Shown: positions 42,479 to 50,355 of the stretch, in pieces
Layout of the letters: the number at the start of each line of letters is the position of its first letter
Position numbering within the stretch: position 1 is the first letter of the stretch
NCBI GenBank assembly: GCA_017410195.1
Contig: JAFQRF010000040.1
Coordinates: forward strand, 1-53,141
Direction of reading: 5' to 3'
Source: Clostridia bacterium
Lineage (GTDB): Bacteria > Bacillota > Clostridia > Oscillospirales > Acutalibacteraceae
DNA: 53,141 nt
Program-made: the position numbers and the translations under genes
The notes under the pieces: generated by a model
What the model saw: only the letters and a program-made list of their open reading frames with translations
Database searches by the model: none
Told to the model about the DNA's origin: nothing

Positions 42479-44026
42479 TCAGCAACCTAACATTACAAAA
42501 ATTCTGACAATAAAATCGACGATAGTTTTTATCACATTCATAAGCCATGCAAGAACGCCGATATCATCGGGTTCGGTTGAAGGCTCAGTTGAGGGTTCTG
42601 TTTCTGTAATCGGCTGAGTGGTTGAAGGTACTGTGGGCTTAATCTCTGTTATGGGCTGGGTTGTTACCGTTGAAGGCACTGTTACGGGATTTGTAACAGG
42701 CTCAGTCGGTTTTGCGGTTGTAACAACCTCTGATGTTGTGGGTTCTGTTACAGGTTCGGTTGTTGCTGTTGTCGGCTCGTCTGTTGAGGGTTCGGAAGAT
42801 TCCTCTTCTTCGCATTCCCATTTAAACACGGGATAACCTTTATTTTCATCCATTGCCCAGATGCTGTTAAAATCAAAGCCCTCAAACGAGCTTTGAACTG
42901 CAAACTCATCGGCAGAAAGTGCTTTTACATTTATCGATATTGCGGGAACAACATCTCCATATGCTTTGTCGATGATATCAAGATAATAGCAATTTTTTAC
43001 AGCTGCATAATCGCTGATGGCGGCTTCTTCTGAACAAGGCTCAAATATGAGTTCTGCTTCTCCGATAATTCCACCTGCACCCGCGAAAGTAAATTCATCA
43101 ACAGCATCTTTAACTTCCGCTTTAACTTCGCCTATGTTATGACAATTGCTGATATCACTGAACTGATACCAATGTCCTATTATACCGCCGGCAAAAGCAT
43201 ATACAGCTCCTGTTGCACTTACATCACCTGCATTATAGCAGTTGTTGATTTCTCCGTCTGAATTACCGCAAATACCGCCTGAAATTGTGTAGAAATATTC
43301 ACTGCTTCCGCTTTTTCCTGTTGCAGATATATTTCCGTAATTTGAGCATTCCGAAATTGCTCCGCCCGATAATCCGACTATTCCGCCGACAAAATAATTG
43401 AGTCCGTATACTTTGTAGTTGCAAGTTCCGTTGACGGTAATATCCGCATTGTTTTGACACTTATATATTCCGCAGGATTTTTCTTCACTGTCAGATTCAG
43501 TTGACAGATATCCTGTTATTCCGCCGACCCATACTCCGGAATTTGTGGAAGCATTTATTACGCCTTTTGTCACACAACGGGAAATGACGGAATTATATGC
43601 TTCACCGCAAATCAAACCGGCTCTTATCCCGTTTTCGTTTGCAACATTAATATTACCTTCTATATCAACATCCTCTATCTTTGAATCAGTTACAGTTCCG
43701 AATAAACCTGCAGACGGATTGCTGCCATTGATTTCCGATATACTGAGATTGCTGACAGAATAAGAATTACCGTCAAACTCACCCGTAAAGGGTGCCTCGT
43801 ATGAACCGATCGGAGCCCAGTTTTCGTAGGATGAAAGGTCAATGTTATTCATGAGTATGTATTTACCTGAAAGATTGTTGCGGATGTTGTCAAGGTCTTT
43901 GGCGGTGTAGATACCGATATAACCGTCGGGTACGGCTGTGACGGGTTCATCCTCTGCCGCAAGTGCAACTGATAGCACTCCAAAGCAAAGAACAAAGGTC
44001 AAAATGATTGCTAAAAACTTTTTCAT
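42479..44026 (-). CDS. Secreted GLUG-like repeat protein with Thr-rich stalk (515 aa)
   Basis: Exported surface protein. A signal peptide (1-24, ending near SVALAAE) is followed by a repeat domain with the opening IYTAKDLDNIRNNLSGKYIL and FTGEFDGNSYSVSNL, then several GLUG-like units (GGIVGLSGGAISECSNYG, GGICGNSDGEINNCYNAG, GGIIGHWYQFSDISNCHNIG). Such units form beta-solenoids seen in adhesins and IgA-peptidase-associated proteins. A Thr/Pro/Glu stalk (about 405-480) and a C-terminal hydrophobic tail (WLMNVIKTIVDFIVRIFVMLGC) follow. AGGAGG precedes the ATG. It lies upstream of the subtilase in the same direction, with 67 bp between. The ligand is unknown. Confidence 0.87.
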   Translation of the reverse strand: MKKFLAIILTFVLCFGVLSVALAAEDEPVTAVPDGYIGIYTAKDLDNIRNNLSGKYILMNNIDLSSYENWAPIGSYEAPFTGEFDGNSYSVSNLSISEINGSNPSAGLFGTVTDSKIEDVDIEGNINVANENGIRAGLICGEAYNSVISRCVTKGVINASTNSGVWVGGITGYLSTESDSEEKSCGIYKCQNNADITVNGTCNYKVYGLNYFVGGIVGLSGGAISECSNYGNISATGKSGSSEYFYTISGGICGNSDGEINNCYNAGDVSATGAVYAFAGGIIGHWYQFSDISNCHNIGEVKAEVKDAVDEFTFAGAGGIIGEAELIFEPCSEEAAISDYAAVKNCYYLDIIDKAYGDVVPAISINVKALSADEFAVQSSFEGFDFNSIWAMDENKGYPVFKWECEEEESSEPSTDEPTTATTEPVTEPTTSEVVTTAKPTEPVTNPVTVPSTVTTQPITEIKPTVPSTTQPITETEPSTEPSTEPDDIGVLAWLMNVIKTIVDFIVRIFVMLGC

Positions 44027-44221
44027 GGGAACTCCTCCTATTTTTAATTTTTATGAGCCATAATTTCCCAACTCATATATATATGACGAAAAATCGCAAA
44101 TATTACGCAAAAAATTGAAAAGTTCACAATTTGTTTACATTTCGGGTGCGTAAAAGCTGTATTTCGGACATGATAAATTGCTGTTTTCAAAAGCACAGAA
44201 TAAAAACTAACGGCAGAACAC

Positions 44222-44252
44222 AAAAAGGAGGCTGTTTTTGACAGCCCCTAAA
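44222..44252 (-). terminator. Terminator of the Nudix operon
   Basis: Leftward GGGGCTGT, CAAAA loop, ACAGCCTCC and TTTTTG. The rest of the 44027-44221 gap is AT-rich with no gene that I can support. Confidence 0.8.
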
Positions 44253-44262
44253 ATGATTTTGA

Positions 44263-44730
44263 TTACTTATATACCAATACATCCGGTTCATTTTCGCACC
44301 ATAAGCCATATGCCTCTGAATATTCACCGTTCATAAACATCGGCAGATAGTTTGCGAAATTTGATGAAAGATTTTGTGCTTTCAGTTCCTCGGGGTCAAT
44401 CCAGAAAACCCTGCCTTCATCGGTTGCATCAAGAAGCTTACCGCTGAAATCGCTTGTCTTATAAAGAAAAACGATGTATCTGTCCTTGCGGATTTTATGT
44501 GACCAGTGAATAACTCCGCAGGTCTGCAGATTGAGTATGTTAAGCCCCGTTTCTTCTTTGATTTCACGGACTGCGGAATCAACGAAGCTTTCGCCGGGTT
44601 CAACGTGACCGCCGGGGAAAGAAAGCCCCGTCCAGCTTTTGAGTTTTTCCTGAACGAGTACTTTTCCCGTTGTTTTATCCTCAATCATAACCATATTGGT
44701 CAGTTCAATTCTTGATTTTTCGCTTCTCAT
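44263..44730 (-). CDS. Nudix hydrolase, MutT/8-oxo-dGTPase-like (155 aa)
   Basis: Hydrolyses a nucleoside diphosphate linked to another moiety. The full Nudix box GGHVEPGESFVDSAVREIKEETGL is intact (GX5EX7REUXEEXGU). The N-terminal RIELTNMVMIEDKTTGKVLVQ and WTGLSFPGG fit the 8-oxo-dGTP diphosphatase branch, but the substrate is not certain. Its ATG comes one base after the TAA of the 44732 gene with no clear ribosome binding site, so translation is probably coupled. Third gene of a leftward operon behind two membrane or secreted proteins. Confidence 0.92.
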   Translation of the reverse strand: MRSEKSRIELTNMVMIEDKTTGKVLVQEKLKSWTGLSFPGGHVEPGESFVDSAVREIKEETGLNILNLQTCGVIHWSHKIRKDRYIVFLYKTSDFSGKLLDATDEGRVFWIDPEELKAQNLSSNFANYLPMFMNGEYSEAYGLWCENEPDVLVYK

Positions 44731-44731
44731 A

Positions 44732-45820
44732 TTATTTATGGTTTATTGTCTGCCAGACGAAGCCGACATCGGCGCCGACCTGAACAAAGGTATCGGGTGC
44801 ATTATTGTCAAGCTTTGAAACTCTTGTAAAGCCGTTTGCCTCAAAGGCTTCGCAGAATGCGTTCGCCATTTCAACATCCTTGAATGTAATGTGATGAACA
44901 AGACGGAATTCCTCGAGTGTTTTTCGAAGGCTGCCGTTGGGGAAGCCGACAACAAAGCCCGTACACCACCAGTATTTTTCATAGTCACGGTTAAAGACGG
45001 CTCTGTAGTTACCGTCGGAATATTCGTCCCACATGAACGCCATTTCCATGTTGAGCCAGTCTTCCTTATCGGCGCAGACATAGTGTGAGCCGCTGCTGCC
45101 TATGGGGCGTGTGTAAACACCAACCTCGCCGCCGACAAATACCATGCCGTACTGACCCTTCCACATCTGAATCATCCACTCTTTGTTGTCATAAACAAAG
45201 GTGGTTCTTACCGTATCGTAATACATAACGGTAAGGGGCGCAAAGTTATCGTAAACCTCGTTGAATCCGAAGTCTTTCTGCCAGCAGTCCTTGTCATCGG
45301 TATAATAGAAATTTCCGTCGCCGTCATAGCGGTAGGATGCCAGATTGACACTTTCGTAATCAATTTTTGACTCGGGCGGAATATATTTGGGAGCTTGGGG
45401 CAGAGTGAAAACCTCTTTGAACGCCGTGTTGACAATAACGGTTGCAACCTGGGTTGCTTTTTCGGTCAAAGTGGTTGTTTCGCTCTGCGGAGCGGTTGTT
45501 TCAACTGCTGAGGTTGACTGTGTTTCGGTATGCAGAGCCGTTGAAGGTGCTGTTTGCGACTGAAGCTGAGTGAAAAGCTTGGTTGAAGGAATCTGAGATG
45601 AAAAATACGGATTTTCCGTTGAAAAATCGGGAACGGAAGGATAATTTCCGTCGAGATAAACGGGATATGTTGCCTGAGTTCCCTGAACAAGAGAATCCGA
45701 CGGGTCAGACGCAACGGGCATCTTGTTGCTGTTATTCATTCTTATTGCAAGTACCGCAACTATGCATACCATAGCCGCCGCAACGCCTGCAACGGCAATT
45801 GTCGCTGCTTTGTTTTTCAT
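44732..45820 (-). CDS. Membrane-anchored protein with Thr-rich stalk (362 aa)
   Basis: Unrecognised. One N-terminal membrane anchor (about 7-27, TIAVAGVAAAMVCIVAVLAI) is followed by a Ser/Thr/Gln-rich stalk (about 35-135) and a C-terminal extracytoplasmic domain of about 220 residues rich in aromatic residues (SYRYDGDGNFYYTDDKDCWQ, MWKGQYGMVFVGGEVGVYTR). The domain has the look of a small globular lipocalin-like or DUF-type fold, but I cannot name it. GAGGAG supports the ATG. The middle gene of a three-gene operon: 12 bp after the 45833 gene and 1 bp before the Nudix gene. Confidence 0.8.
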   Translation of the reverse strand: MKNKAATIAVAGVAAAMVCIVAVLAIRMNNSNKMPVASDPSDSLVQGTQATYPVYLDGNYPSVPDFSTENPYFSSQIPSTKLFTQLQSQTAPSTALHTETQSTSAVETTAPQSETTTLTEKATQVATVIVNTAFKEVFTLPQAPKYIPPESKIDYESVNLASYRYDGDGNFYYTDDKDCWQKDFGFNEVYDNFAPLTVMYYDTVRTTFVYDNKEWMIQMWKGQYGMVFVGGEVGVYTRPIGSSGSHYVCADKEDWLNMEMAFMWDEYSDGNYRAVFNRDYEKYWWCTGFVVGFPNGSLRKTLEEFRLVHHITFKDVEMANAFCEAFEANGFTRVSKLDNNAPDTFVQVGADVGFVWQTINHK

Positions 45821-45832
45821 ATTTATCTCCTC

Positions 45833-46672
45833 TTACATATCATATTCACGCACAAATGCGTTGATGAACAAAGGTCCCATATCCATGGCGACAAGTACGG
45901 TTTTGTTATGCTTTGTCAAAAAAGTCATGCCCTCGCCCTCGCTGCCTGATGTGAGGTTGCGGTCAAGTATTTTTTCAACCTCGCCGCTGTCAGGGTTTAT
46001 TGCATAAATTGCCTGGGTATCATCATTTGTTGCAGCATAAAGAGTGCCGCCGAAAAATTCCGCGCCCTGAATTGCGTATGGCGATTCTTCAAGAGCGACC
46101 TCTTTGACAAAGCTCATTTCGTTTGCCGTGTCGTAAACAAGAAGCTTTGTCGGGTTTTTCGAATGATCGGTGCAGTAGAGATAACCGTTATCGGGATTGA
46201 CACACACCCACGGAAGACCTCGTGTTATCGTTTCCGCATCAAGAATATAATAGTCAACAAGCTCGAGGCTTTCGGCATCGTAAATGCCGACTATCGGATA
46301 GTCCCAGACCTTGCTGTCCTCAAGACCGGCATAAATATATCCGTTGTAATAACTGAGTCCGCCGATGTGAGCAATGCCGAGGTCTTTCAGCTCATCGGGA
46401 ATGGCAAAATAATTTGCGTTGATGAGTGTTTTTGCATCGTCCTCGGTGCGGATAAGTGTTGTTTTTGATGAAAAATAGAGTGTTTCGCCGTCAGACGTTA
46501 TGCCCTGCGAATGAAAATATGCGCCGATGCCGACGATATTTGTCTTTTCTTCATCGGTACGCATGCCTGCGGAAATGACATCGATTCCGTTGGTCAGAGC
46601 CGTAAACGGAAGAAGAAAAACCGCAAAAATCAGCGAAAGCACCTTGTTGATAAAAAGCTGTAAAGCTGTCAT
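45833..46672 (-). CDS. Exported or membrane-anchored beta-propeller-like protein (279 aa)
   Basis: The N-terminal hydrophobic segment (about 4-27) is a signal peptide or anchor. The rest reads as a YncE/NHL-type propeller: repeats ITSDGETLYFSSK, LSYYNGYIYAGLED, VNPDNGYLYCTDH, GAEFFGGTLYAATND, INPDSGEVEKI. The start is Met at 46672, with GAGGTGGG at good spacing; the in-frame ATG at 46693 lies upstream of it. First gene of the operon, with a near-consensus promoter 32-60 bp upstream. Ligand and role unknown. Confidence 0.8.
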   Translation of the reverse strand: MTALQLFINKVLSLIFAVFLLPFTALTNGIDVISAGMRTDEEKTNIVGIGAYFHSQGITSDGETLYFSSKTTLIRTEDDAKTLINANYFAIPDELKDLGIAHIGGLSYYNGYIYAGLEDSKVWDYPIVGIYDAESLELVDYYILDAETITRGLPWVCVNPDNGYLYCTDHSKNPTKLLVYDTANEMSFVKEVALEESPYAIQGAEFFGGTLYAATNDDTQAIYAINPDSGEVEKILDRNLTSGSEGEGMTFLTKHNKTVLVAMDMGPLFINAFVREYDM

Positions 46673-46703
46673 CTTTCCCACCTCAATAAGCAATATTTAA
46701 TTC

Positions 46704-46732
46704 ATTATAGCAAAAGAGAATTTTTAAGTCAA
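46704..46732 (-). promoter_or_regulatory. Sigma-A promoter of the 46672-44263 operon
   Basis: Leftward TTGACT (46732-46727), 17-bp spacer, TATAAT (46709-46704). Confidence 0.85.
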
Positions 46733-46769
46733 TGAAATAAATGTTAACAAAAAGAATGTTTTGCGCTGA

Positions 46770-46798
46770 TTGACAATATAATAAAAAACGAGTAAAAT
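46770..46798 (+). promoter_or_regulatory. Sigma-A promoter of the phosphoglucomutase gene
   Basis: TTGACA (46770-46775), 17-bp spacer, TAAAAT (46793-46798). Confidence 0.8.
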
Positions 46799-46829
46799 AT
46801 AGAATGGAGTAAAATAAGGAGAATCGGTT

Positions 46830-48539
46830 ATGAATGATGTTAACAAGCTCTATAAGCTGTGGGTTGAAAAAACGGCGGATGATGCGCAAATCAATTCCGA
46901 GCTTCTTGCGATAGACGGAAACGAAGAAGAAATTCTTGACCGTTTTTACAGAAATCTTGAATTCGGTACGGCAGGTCTGAGAGGTGTCCTCGGTGCCGGC
47001 ACAAACAGAATGAATACTTATACCATTTGTCAGGCAACGCAGGGTCTTGCGGATTATCTCAACAGCAGGATTGAAAATCCGAGCGTTGCAATCGGTTATG
47101 ATTCAAGAATAAATTCCGATATTTTCGCAAGGCAATGCGCCGAGGTGCTTGCTGCAAACGGGGTTAAGGCCTATATTTTTCCGACTCTTATGCCGACTCC
47201 GATGCTTTCGTACGCTGTCAGACGTCTTAAATGCAGCAGCGGAATAGTTATCACCGCAAGTCATAATCCTTCAAAATATAACGGCTACAAATGCTATGAC
47301 CCGTCGGGATATCAGATGACCGATGAAGCGGCGCTTGCGACCTACGGCTTCATTCAGAAGGTTGACATGTTTGAGGATATCAAGCGTATACCGTTTGATG
47401 GCGCGATGAAAAAGGGGCTTATAGAATATATTTCCGATGAAATTGTTGAAGAATTCTATGAACTCGTTATGCAAAGACCGATTAACCCTGATACCCGTGA
47501 TTTGAAAATAATCTATACTCCGCTCAACGGCACGGGAAATATTCCCGTCAGAACAATTCTCGAAAGAGCGGGGTTTAAAAACGTAAGGGTTGTCAAAGAT
47601 CAGGAGATGCCCGACGGTACTTTCCCGACCTGCCCTTATCCGAATCCCGAAATCAGGCAGGTTTTTGAGTGCGCACTCGAAATGACCAAGGAAGAAAAAG
47701 CGGATTTGCTTCTTGCAACCGACCCCGACTGCGACCGTGTGGGAATCGCCGTTCTGACGGGTGATGAATATGTTCTTCTTTCGGGTAACGATGTGGGTGT
47801 TCTTCTTGCGGAATACATGCTTTCGTCAAGAAAAGAGAGGGAAACGCTTCCTGAAAATTCTCTTATGACAAAATCGTTTGTATCAACTCCGCTTATCAAC
47901 AGAGTTGCCGCAAAATACGGATGCAGAGTTGTTGATGTGCTTACGGGATTTAAATATGTCGGCGAATTTATTTCAAATCTCGAAAAAACAGGTGATGAAA
48001 ACCGCTTTATCATGGGATTTGAGGAGGCTTACGGCTATCTTATCGGAACTCATGTCAGGGATAAGGATGCAGTTTCAGCATCGCTGATGGTCTGCGAAAT
48101 GGCGGCATATTATAAAAGCAAGGGTAAAACGCTTGTTGATGTTCTCGATGATATTTATGCCGAGTTCGGATTTTACGTTGACCGACTTTACAACTTCGTT
48201 TTTGAAGGTGCAAGCGGCATGGTAAAAATGGCGGAAATTATGACCGAAACGAGAAATAATCCTCCGAAAGAGCTTGCAGGATTAAAGGTGCTTGAGGTTT
48301 ACGATTTTGATAAAGGCACGATTGCCGACACCGTAACGGGCGAAGAAAGAGAAATCGGACTGTCGAAGTCAAATATTCTTGCCTACACTTTGCCTGACGG
48401 TAATTTTGCGATAGTAAGACCCTCGGGAACGGAGCCGAAAATCAAGGTTTATATCACGGGCTGTGACAAAACAAAGGAAGGCGCAGAGAAGCTTGCCGAA
48501 AATCTCGGCGAAGCGATGAAAGCTCTGCTGAAAATATGA
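46830..48539 (+). CDS. pgcA: Phosphoglucomutase/phosphomannomutase (569 aa)
   Basis: Interconverts hexose 1- and 6-phosphates, linking glycogen or nucleotide-sugar metabolism with glycolysis. The alpha-D-phosphohexomutase landmarks are all present: active Ser in VITASHNPSKYNG, Mg site ATDPDCDRVG, sugar-binding GFEEAYGYLIG and phosphate-binding RPSGTEPKIKVYI. N-terminal FGTAGLRGVLGAG is typical of the long PgcA-like class, and the length fits. AAGGAG precedes the ATG. A small membrane protein gene follows after 10 bp, probably in the same transcript. Confidence 0.95.
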   Translation: MNDVNKLYKLWVEKTADDAQINSELLAIDGNEEEILDRFYRNLEFGTAGLRGVLGAGTNRMNTYTICQATQGLADYLNSRIENPSVAIGYDSRINSDIFARQCAEVLAANGVKAYIFPTLMPTPMLSYAVRRLKCSSGIVITASHNPSKYNGYKCYDPSGYQMTDEAALATYGFIQKVDMFEDIKRIPFDGAMKKGLIEYISDEIVEEFYELVMQRPINPDTRDLKIIYTPLNGTGNIPVRTILERAGFKNVRVVKDQEMPDGTFPTCPYPNPEIRQVFECALEMTKEEKADLLLATDPDCDRVGIAVLTGDEYVLLSGNDVGVLLAEYMLSSRKERETLPENSLMTKSFVSTPLINRVAAKYGCRVVDVLTGFKYVGEFISNLEKTGDENRFIMGFEEAYGYLIGTHVRDKDAVSASLMVCEMAAYYKSKGKTLVDVLDDIYAEFGFYVDRLYNFVFEGASGMVKMAEIMTETRNNPPKELAGLKVLEVYDFDKGTIADTVTGEEREIGLSKSNILAYTLPDGNFAIVRPSGTEPKIKVYITGCDKTKEGAEKLAENLGEAMKALLKI

Positions 48540-48549
48540 GGTGAATTTT

Positions 48550-48774
48550 ATGAAAAAGAATAATCTTGTAGTCAGAATAGTTGCAATAATTCTTTGCGCG
48601 ATAATGATTCTCGGCGTTGCGACGGCAGCTTTCAGTGCATTTGCAGCATCGACTGATTCGGTTGCTGCGCCCGATACGGGCAGTCAGCCGATGGTATGGG
48701 TTATCGTTGCGGTTGTTGCAGCAGTTGCGGTTATCGCAGGGTGCCTGATAATTCCGAAGGTGAATAAGAAATAA
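48550..48774 (+). CDS. Small secreted or membrane protein (74 aa)
   Basis: Unrecognised. A signal-peptide-like N-terminus (VRIVAIILCAIMILGVATAAFSAFAAS) is followed by a 15-residue polar stretch (TDSVAAPDTGSQP) and a second hydrophobic helix with a basic end (VWVIVAVVAAVAVIAGCLIIPKVNKK). It looks like a mini surface protein with an N-out, C-in anchor. GAGGTG sets the start at 48550. A GTG at 48541 is in frame but lies within the ribosome binding site. Confidence 0.7.
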   Translation: MKKNNLVVRIVAIILCAIMILGVATAAFSAFAASTDSVAAPDTGSQPMVWVIVAVVAAVAVIAGCLIIPKVNKK

Positions 48775-48776
48775 AA

Positions 48777-48814
48777 AGAAATGAGTCAACACAATTTGTG
48801 CTGACTCATTTTAA
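48777..48814. terminator. Bidirectional terminator between convergent genes
   Basis: AAATGAGTCA (48779-48788) pairs with TGACTCATTT (48802-48811), with an inner CACA/TGTG extension; A-rich left, T-rich right. The right arm overlaps the end of the XRE gene. Confidence 0.85.
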
Positions 48815-49011
48815 TCTTTTATATATACTATGATTTCATCAACCTTACAGTCGAGAATACCGCAAAGGTCGTTGAGCGTTACCGTGCTGATTGGTTTGTT
48901 GTGTTTCAGACGGTCAAGCAGACTGCGGCTGATGTTATATTCTTTGATAAGTTTATAGGTTGTAATGCCTTTTTCCTTAAGTGTAATGTAAAACGGCTCA
49001 TATGAAATCAT
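48811..49011 (-). CDS. XRE-type helix-turn-helix regulator (66 aa)
   Basis: Minimal Cro/CI-family DNA-binding protein, one HTH domain (FYITLKEKGITTYKLIKEY, SRSLLDRLKHNKPISTVTLNDLCGILDCKVDEIIVYIKD), similar to YozG-type regulators. The start is the ATG at 49011, with GGTGAT upstream; GTG at 49020 is part of that site. It diverges from a zinc-ribbon gene across a 102-bp region in which both -35 boxes coincide on a palindrome, so it probably controls both. Local AT content is higher than that of neighbouring housekeeping genes, which suggests an acquired module. Confidence 0.85.
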   Translation of the reverse strand: MISYEPFYITLKEKGITTYKLIKEYNISRSLLDRLKHNKPISTVTLNDLCGILDCKVDEIIVYIKD

Positions 49012-49027
49012 TTTTATCACCGTTTAA

Positions 49028-49078
49028 ATTGTATTTTATGCTCTGTTGATTGACAATTGTCGATAAAACGAGTATAAT
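49028..49078. promoter_or_regulatory. Face-to-face promoters sharing one palindromic -35 region
   Basis: Rightward: TTGACA (49050-49055), 17 bp, TATAAT (49073-49078), a perfect consensus. Leftward: TTGTCA (49056-49051), 17 bp, TACAAT (49033-49028). Both -35 boxes lie on the palindrome GACAATTGTC (49052-49061). The leftward leader would be only about 10 nt. Confidence 0.75.
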
Positions 49079-49112
49079 CGTTTCAAAGCAAAATATACAT
49101 TTGGTGATAAAT

Positions 49113-49250
49113 ATGAGTGATTTATGCGATTTTTGCAAAAAAGAGAAAGATGAAGTGTTTCATAAAGAAATAATAAACTTTAGTGGAGAAACAGTTGATG
49201 TTTTTCTGTGTTTGGATTGTTACAATAAAAAACAGATTATATTGATTTAA
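49113..49250 (+). CDS. Zinc-ribbon protein, probably the 5' part of a frameshifted gene (45 aa as read)
   Basis: As read, the product is 45 residues: MSDLCDFCKKEKDEV and VFLCLDCYNKKQIILI. The two CxxC pairs should bind one zinc ion. GGTGAT sets the start at 49113, and a perfect consensus promoter lies 35 bp upstream. After the second CxxC the frame runs into six A residues (49227-49232) and stops soon after, while another frame stays open for a further 57 codons. A -1 shift there would give a 97-residue protein. This may be a mutation, a sequencing error or programmed slippage. Confidence 0.7.
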   Translation: MSDLCDFCKKEKDEVFHKEIINFSGETVDVFLCLDCYNKKQIILI

Positions 49251-49405
49251 TAAAATTATACGAAAAAAATAAGGAAGATTTGAACACCAGACTGCTTTAC
49301 AGTGAGGTGAAAAGAATATCGGATAAGCTTTCAAAGATTATAAGCTTGCTCGACAATTCGGATTTACGGGCTTTCAAAGAATGCCCCTACGGAAGGTTTG
49401 GCTGA
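49229..49405 (+). pseudogene. Downstream frame of the frameshifted zinc-ribbon gene
   Basis: The open frame has no ribosome binding site or start of its own and begins right after a TAA at 49226. It encodes DYIDLIKLYEKNKEDL, YSEVKRISDKLSKII and FKECPYGRFG: a charged helical, coiled-coil-like stretch with a final Cys. It fits as the missing C-terminus of the 49113 gene. Confidence 0.65.
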
Positions 49406-49422
49406 TTTTTTACGATTTTATA

Positions 49423-49448
49423 GGCGGGATGAAGGCATCCCGCCCTAC
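49423..49448 (-). repeat. REP-like element, stem type A, inverted
   Basis: Read leftward: GTAG, GGCGGGATG, CCTT loop, CATCCCGCC. Stem identical to 1091-1116, with a different loop. Confidence 0.87.
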
Positions 49449-49493
49449 ACATTAAAAAATCTTTTATTTATTCCTTTATTATCTAAATTATCT

Positions 49494-49525
49494 AAAACGG
49501 GACATTGCCGCAGCAATGTCCCGTT
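49494..49525 (-). terminator. Terminator of the transketolase operon
   Basis: Perfect 13-bp stem AACGGGACATTGC (49496-49508) / GCAATGTCCCGTT (49513-49525), then TTTT leftward; 7 bp past the last stop codon. Confidence 0.93.
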
Positions 49526-49531
49526 ATCTGT

Positions 49532-50338
49532 TTATCTTGCGTAGTCGCCGACCATCATCATGTAGTTACCGATTTCTGCACCGAATTCGGGTGCGCCGTC
49601 CATGATAAGCTTGCCGGTCTTTGTAAATTCGAGCATATCTGCGGTACCCATAAGGATGCCGAGTGCGCTGTCGAGGCTGTCGAATCTCATGGTGAAGAAG
49701 GGGAGCGCGCGCTTGTAAACGCCTCTGCCTGCCTTTGACTTACCTGCCTTGATGCGGATGTAAGCCGAGATTTCGGGGTAACCATTAACTGCCCATGCAT
49801 AAACTCTGTCTGGACTCTTGAGAGTCCAGCTGTGGATTTCTTCGTGACCCTGCTTGTTGAGTGTGCTGATACCGCTTGAAAGCAGGTAGAAATAGCACTT
49901 AACAAGGAGCTTCTTTGCTTCTTCATCCTCGGGAGCTTCGGTAGCCGTGAGGAGAGATGACATCTTGAGAAGTGTCATCATGAAAGCAAGGAAAACTGCG
50001 GGTTTCTTTGCAACGCCCTTCATTGCGGGAAGGGTAGCAGGTCCGATTTTTCCTTTGAAGAATGCGTTCATTGTTTCAATATTCTTGAACTCAAGCTCAA
50101 TGTCAGCGTTGGTTGCAACTTTGTTTGCATGGCAGAGCCATTCGCCGCTGTTAACAACAAAATGTGTTGAGAACTTGCCGTCGGGTGAATCGGCATCTTT
50201 TGCGCTGACCTGGATAACTGCGTGAGCATGCTCGAATTTCTTTGCAAGCTTGGGGTCATCCATTGCAATTGTCTTGATAAGAGGAAGAACGGCACAAAGG
50301 AAAATTTTATTGGTCAAATAGTCTTCTCTTGAAGGCAT
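49532..50338 (-). CDS. SCP2-like sterol/lipid-transfer-domain protein (268 aa)
   Basis: Cytosolic protein. The first half contains an SCP2-like module (DGKFSTHFVVNSGEWLCHA, ADIELEFKNIETMNAFFKGK, GPATLPAMKG); the second half (about 165-268) looks like a related repeat, with FDSLDSALGILMGTADMLEFTKTGKLIMDGAPEF. SCP2 domains bind hydrophobic ligands; the ligand here is unknown. The start is Met at 50338, with AAAGGA 9 nt upstream; the ATG at 50347 abuts that site. Last gene of the leftward aminotransferase-transketolase operon, behind a gap filled by an 83-bp tandem duplication. Confidence 0.65.
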   Translation of the reverse strand: MPSREDYLTNKIFLCAVLPLIKTIAMDDPKLAKKFEHAHAVIQVSAKDADSPDGKFSTHFVVNSGEWLCHANKVATNADIELEFKNIETMNAFFKGKIGPATLPAMKGVAKKPAVFLAFMMTLLKMSSLLTATEAPEDEEAKKLLVKCYFYLLSSGISTLNKQGHEEIHSWTLKSPDRVYAWAVNGYPEISAYIRIKAGKSKAGRGVYKRALPFFTMRFDSLDSALGILMGTADMLEFTKTGKLIMDGAPEFGAEIGNYMMMVGDYAR

Positions 50339-50355
50339 ATCAATCATTCCTTTCT

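Noticed and set aside
49226-49233. Canonical -1 slippery heptamer at the A6 run
   Set aside because: The A6 run is not in the X XXY YYZ register of the zero frame, so programmed frameshifting is possible but not supported by a standard motif.
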